Positions 8,226-11,022 of a DNA stretch of 11,022 nucleotides are shown here, piece by piece; the stretch's first letter is position 1; each line of letters opens with the position of its first letter. The DNA comes from Zygnema cylindricum (lineage: Eukaryota; Streptophyta; Zygnematophyceae; Zygnematales; Zygnemataceae). Below the pieces are notes generated by a model, which made no database searches, was not told where the DNA came from, and saw only the letters and a list, made by a program, of their open reading frames with translations. A program made the translations under genes and the position numbers. Location: contig JBBHKE010000768.1 in the NCBI GenBank assembly GCA_037447655.1, positions 188,001-199,022 of the forward strand. Direction: 5' to 3'.

Positions 8226-8302
8226 CCATCGTACAACATGGCCGAAATGTCGACACATGTCATATCCAGATTTGTTCCCGTAATCTCCGAATTTGCCACA
8301 AT

Positions 8303-8323
8303 CCAATGTTGATGCTCCACGTG
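8303..8323 (-). promoter_or_regulatory. G-box (CACGTG) plus CCAAT box in the 3' LTR
   Basis: CACGTG lies at 8318-8323 and CCAAT at 8303-8307, with 10 bp between, exactly as in the solo LTR despite considerable divergence around them. Likely U3 promoter elements by analogy. Confidence 0.45.
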
Positions 8324-8433
8324 TCCTTTGTCATGGCGATGACCGTAAAACGCCAAAGTACATATTCCGTGATCGGGGTGCTTGTCCGATCAAAATAGGA
8401 TATATTTCTAGCCGTTGAAAATAGACGCACGGT

Positions 8434-8457
8434 ATTTGTTTCATGGTCGAAACAAAT
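8434..8457. other. Short inverted repeat in the LTR
   Basis: ATTTGTTTC (8434-8442) and GAAACAAAT (8449-8457) form perfect 9-bp arms around 6 bp. The solo LTR has the same structure at 4365-4372 and 4381-4388 (8-bp arms, ATTTGTTT/AAACAAAT) with a different spacer, so the arms are conserved while the spacer is not. Confidence 0.55.
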
Positions 8458-8647
8458 GCGCAGTATCCGTTTCATATAATACATAAAACCGTACTCCGTA
8501 CTATCTAAAATTGTATCTATGCACTACGTATCTTCTTTCCGTTAAACGAACTAGTCCGCGTGTATCTATATAAATATTTATCAAACTCCATATTCCCTAG
8601 CACTGGTCCTACAGCTAACTTCAACTTTGACAGACGACAGATACCAA

Positions 8648-8656
8648 GTTCAAATC
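8648..8656 (+). other. B-box-like motif, antisense in the 3' LTR
   Basis: GTTCAAATC matches the Pol III B-box consensus GWTCRANNC and sits at the position equivalent to the T-arm-like segment of the solo LTR (4158-4174). The surrounding T-stem is decayed here. Confidence 0.35.
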
Positions 8657-8870
8657 CTAGGTCCGTCAAACCTTTTGTAACTCTATCAAAAATGGCCCTC
8701 CTGTCCTCTTTGGACAGTTTAGGCCGCCATGGCTCTAACTCCTCCTCTTGTCTTCAGTGACTGCGACAAGTGTGGGGACTTGAGAGAAGAGTTAGAGGCA
8801 GGCTGTCGCTGTCTCCCTTTTGCCTTTTACTTTACAATCTCTTAACCTAGAAAATACTTAAATTCCAACA

Positions 8871-8883
8871 CTCCCCTTATTTT
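8871..8883 (-). other. Polypurine tract of the gag-only element
   Basis: On the minus strand AAATAAGGGGAG directly precedes the TG that opens the 3' LTR. This is the position and composition expected for the plus-strand primer of LTR elements, and it identifies 7708-8870 as a 3' LTR, not a solo or 5' LTR. Confidence 0.7.
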
Positions 8884-8922
8884 CTAGTCTACTTTTCTTT
8901 CAACTCCCATCGAAAACAACAA

Positions 8923-8927
8923 ATATA

Positions 8928-8967
<40 letters not shown>
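8923..8967. repeat. (AT)n microsatellite, about 45 bp
   Basis: A nearly pure AT dinucleotide run with one GT interruption at 8932-8933, followed by a T tract (about 8970-8980). It lies between the acidic region and the polypurine tract, in non-coding sequence. Confidence 0.95.
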
Positions 8968-8970
<3 letters not shown>

Positions 8971-8984
8971 TTTTTTTTTTTCTT

Positions 8985-9754
8985 TTCCCTTTTTCCTTCA
9001 TGAAGCTTTAAGTGAATACCTTCATATTTAAGAAAGTGTATTAGATGATCCGAAATAATTTCATCTTGTTGATCATACATTTTATTTTGCATGCCACTTT
9101 TCATAAATCCGAGCAACAATTTTATCAACCTCCTCCCTTTTTCATCCAAGCAAAATCAACTTTCCCTTTTGCATTTCCAACAGTCAGCCCCATCCCCAAT
9201 CTGCAACATATACCAAGATGATAACCCTTTTACAGGCACATCTTCATTAGCAACATTACACCAAGGAGTGATGTCAAATCCACCCCCCCCAAATTTTCCC
9301 AAAAACCACTAGTCCCCACTAAGCTCTTCATAAATTCTATATCTTCCTTACTCATATTTTTATCCATGATAATTACTCCATTTTTTGAACTTTCCTCATT
9401 CTCTCCAATGAAATTCTTTCCACTGTCACTTTCTATTTTTATTCCCAAAAAATATTTCTCCTCCCATAAACCTTTAATTAAATATTCCTCTTCTCCCCAA
9501 TCCTTCAAATCCGTTGAAGTTCCCCTTTCCGACCAGTTTCCTGTTTCCAAAATATCTATAAAACTATCTTCAATATTTTGGACTTCCTCAAGTTTCTCCT
9601 CTCTTTTTAATTCCCTTATACCTCGAAAAGCACACTGTTGCTTTTGTGGAATTTTATGTGTGTTTTTCTTTCTTCCCCATATTACTGATGCAGAGAAGCT
9701 CCAAAATATCTTCATCCTCGTTCTCCTTTTCCCCTTGTTCCTCCTTATCAACAT
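8985..9754 (-). pseudogene. Unrecognised acidic coding region downstream of gag
   Basis: A minus-strand open frame at 9754-9230 (174 codons) overlaps the end of the gag zinc-knuckle frame in another phase. It is rich in Glu and Asp, with EEVQNIEDSFIDILETGNW, LKDWGEEEYLIKGLWEEKYF and NMSKEDIEFMKSLVG. At a run of eight C (9283-9290) the coding look moves to another frame (PWCNVANEDVPVKGLSSWYM, DCWKCKREK), and a last piece near 9070-9000 has DEIISDHLIHFLKYEG. The ATG at 9754 is therefore probably not a true start. No protease DSG motif or pol motif is seen. It could be a Gag C-terminal extension, a captured sequence, or chance. The SDHL piece faintly recalls LINE endonuclease ends, which I do not rely on. 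Confidence 0.4.
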
Positions 9755-10766
9755 TCCAACTTCTAATTTCTACCAAACAAGGACACTCCTCCATATACTG
9801 AACTGGCTCCCTACAAAAGAAGCAAACCCCCTTTTTCAAAGCTCCCCTTTCTTTTCCTCTCCCTCTCTTTCCACCAAAATTGTGATAAAGTTTACCTTTG
9901 TCTTTCTTCCTCTCATCACGCTTCCGTTCGTCACCGCTATTCCTCTCATCACGCTTCTACAAGTCACCACCAGCTGTTAGTGCATTCACCCTGTTACTTC
10001 GCCTACGAAGCTCCAAATTGCTTTCCCTCACAAGAATTATCCCCATTGTAATGCTTGTTATCCATGAGGAGCCATCCATTTCCTGCATACGGTTAATGAT
10101 GTTTTCGTACTCATCTAAGATTTTTATGATGTGTGTGTTAATCTTTCTCTCCTTGATTCTACATATCCCGCACTAGTAAGCTCAACATATAACGCAGCAA
10201 TATCATTGCAAAACTCTATCATGCTACCACCTTTATAAACATTGACCCCTATTTTTTGTTTTACTAACTGCTGCCTCTGTATAGTCTCACTCTTATAAAT
10301 CTGTCTTAGTGTTTCCCATATTTCTGAAGACTTCGTTGGATTTAAAAGAGTGATAGCTATGGACTTAGAAACATTTCTAAGTATGAGTTGTTTTTGTTAT
10401 AGTGTTCTTATACTCCCAAATTCTATTGTCAGTTTCTTCAGTTTTTGTCATAACCCCTACAACTGGGACCGTAGCCAAGAGCCTAGCTCCCCTCACTATA
10501 GGTGTTCTTTTTCTTTTCTCCTCTTTTCCCCCTTCTATGGCAATGATTTTTTGTTCACCTTCCGTTGCATCTGAAATCCGGTTGGTTTTTTGGGAAGCCC
10601 CAGATGAAACTCCATAGTGAGCTCCACCAAAGCCCGGTGGCAGACACCTCACTTGTCCCGAAACAATTCTCCATAAGTGCTTTTCGAAAAGCAATCCCTC
10701 CATCTAAAACTCCCAATAAGTGAAGTCTATTCCATCAATTATAGGCACCCTAGGTGGTGGGCCCAT
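9654..10766 (-). pseudogene. Copia-type Gag, broken by stops and frameshifts
   Basis: Proposed start ATG 10766, inside the primer-binding site. IIDGIDFTYWEF is followed by TAG (10704-10706), then MEGLLFEKHLWRIVSG, the usual Gag N-terminal pattern. After a shift near 10380-10400 comes a UBN2-type Gag core: SSEIWETLRQIYKSE, QRQQLVKQKIG and CNDIAALYVELTSAGY. Another shift near 10130 leads to ILDEYENIINRM and ELRRRSNRVN, then a stop at 9957-9959, a basic stretch (GGKRGRGKERG) and CFFCREPVQYMEEC (9824-9783). The last is a zinc knuckle whose GH is replaced by VQ, so the CCHC histidine is lost. Gag would form particles and bind element RNA. No protease follows. Confidence 0.85.
9908..9957. repeat. 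17-bp direct repeat in the basic region of gag
   Basis: TCCTCTCATCACGCTTC occurs at 9908-9924 and 9941-9957, period 33 bp. On the minus strand it encodes a repeated KRDER charged block just before the RGRGKERG stretch, so it appears to be an in-frame 11-codon duplication in the nucleocapsid part. Confidence 0.85.
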
Positions 10767-10770
10767 AACC
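10754..10770 (-). other. Primer-binding site for a half initiator tRNA-Met
   Basis: The minus strand reads GGTTATGGGCCCACCAC directly after the LTR-terminal CA. Its complement GTGGTGGGCCCATAACC is identical over 17 nt to the anticodon arm of plant initiator tRNA-Met (positions 23-39 by my count; anticodon CAT included). It is not complementary to the tRNA 3' CCA end. Drosophila copia uses the same region as a tRNA fragment cut after nucleotide 39, and its site likewise abuts the LTR. Confidence 0.85.
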
Positions 10771-11022
10771 TGAAACTCGGAGACCTCCATTGGCCCTCAC
10801 AGTAGGCAGCTCACAAGAAGCTTATCTAGATAGTGTTGACTCCAAGTTCATAAAAACCCAAATGATTGACCCCTTGACAATCAGGACCCCAATAAAACTT
10901 TACCCCTGCGAAATAAGACTTTGTGTGTGCTCAGTTCCACCACAGAATGCAAAGGTAGAATATGAGTTTTGGACACATTCACCCACTTTGACTTTCCCTT
11001 AGAAATGCAGCCACCTTGGCAA
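10771..11022 (-). repeat. 5' LTR of the gag-only element, 3' end only
   Basis: The last 252 bp of the 5' LTR on the minus strand, ending GTCTCCGAGTTTCA and abutting the primer-binding site. It aligns throughout with 7708 to about 7958 of the 3' LTR. The remaining roughly 0.9 kb should lie to the right of the window. Confidence 0.87.

Larger units (their letters stand above)
7708..8870 (-). repeat. 3' LTR (1163 bp) of the gag-only element
   Basis: On the minus strand it starts TGTTGGAATTT just after the polypurine tract and ends GTCTCAGAGTTTCA, giving TG...CA termini. It matches the partial LTR at 10771-11022 in the same orientation and the solo LTR at 3947-4980 inverted. Features shared with the solo copy include a G-box/CCAAT pair, two hairpins and a T-arm-like segment. 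Small open frames across it carry no recognisable protein. Confidence 0.87.
7708..11022 (-). mobile_element. Gag-only copia-type LTR element, 5' LTR cut by window edge
   Basis: In minus-strand order: end of the 5' LTR (11022-10771), primer-binding site (10770-10754), gag (10766-9654, broken), an unrecognised acidic region (about 9754-8890), polypurine tract (8883-8871) and 3' LTR (8870-7708). The 1.9-kb interior has no recognisable protease, integrase or reverse transcriptase, so it looks non-autonomous by deletion of pol. It interrupts the copia pol fragment at 7707, leaving ATGTA (7703-7707) as the predicted target duplication; the partner lies outside the window. The two LTR ends differ at roughly 15-20% of positions by eye over 250 bp, indicating an old insertion. 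Confidence 0.8.

Noticed and set aside
9366-9980. 204-codon plus-strand open frame
   Set aside because: It is the complement of the acidic region and gag end; Ser/Phe/Leu-rich composition is the expected antisense shadow.

Overview
The window looks like repeat-rich plant nuclear DNA. It is almost entirely decayed LTR retrotransposons, one nested in another, plus two short-period tandem repeats. No intact host gene, tRNA or rRNA gene is visible. The plant assignment rests on three points: a primer-binding site matching the plant form of initiator tRNA-Met (GTGGTGGGCCCATAACC; animal initiator tRNA differs inside this stretch), plant-type telobox motifs (AAACCCTAA), and Ty1/copia (Pseudoviridae) pol sequence of plant type. 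No species can be named.

Layout. (1) 1-847, minus: the 5' part of a gag-like frame that runs off the left edge, open except for one internal TGA. (2) 848 to about 1900: its probable untranslated leader, with six TAGATCT motifs, a GNRA-type hairpin and a 62-bp tandem duplication. (3) About 1900-3640: AT-rich non-coding DNA with a short telobox array (2241-2340). (4) 3811-5105: a CpG-rich minisatellite of 20-bp period, split by a 1034-bp solo LTR (3947-4980, plus strand) flanked by the 5-bp duplication AATAC. (5) About 5106-7707, minus: a broken copia pol fragment (GAG-pre-integrase, integrase, reverse transcriptase, start of RNase H). (6) 7708-11022, minus: a second copia-type element inserted into that fragment. 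Its 3' LTR (7708-8870), polypurine tract, an unrecognised acidic region, a broken gag, the primer-binding site and the first 252 bp of its 5' LTR are present; the rest of the 5' LTR lies beyond the window.

The element in (6) has LTR, primer-binding site, gag, polypurine tract and LTR in order, but no recognisable protease, integrase or reverse transcriptase. It therefore looks like a gag-only, non-autonomous derivative that would have needed pol from a relative. Its LTRs belong to the same family as the solo LTR in (4). The most notable signal is its primer-binding site: it abuts the LTR and is complementary to the anticodon arm of initiator tRNA-Met rather than its 3' CCA end, the arrangement known from Drosophila copia. 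Every coding piece is interrupted, so nothing in the window is expected to make a functional protein.
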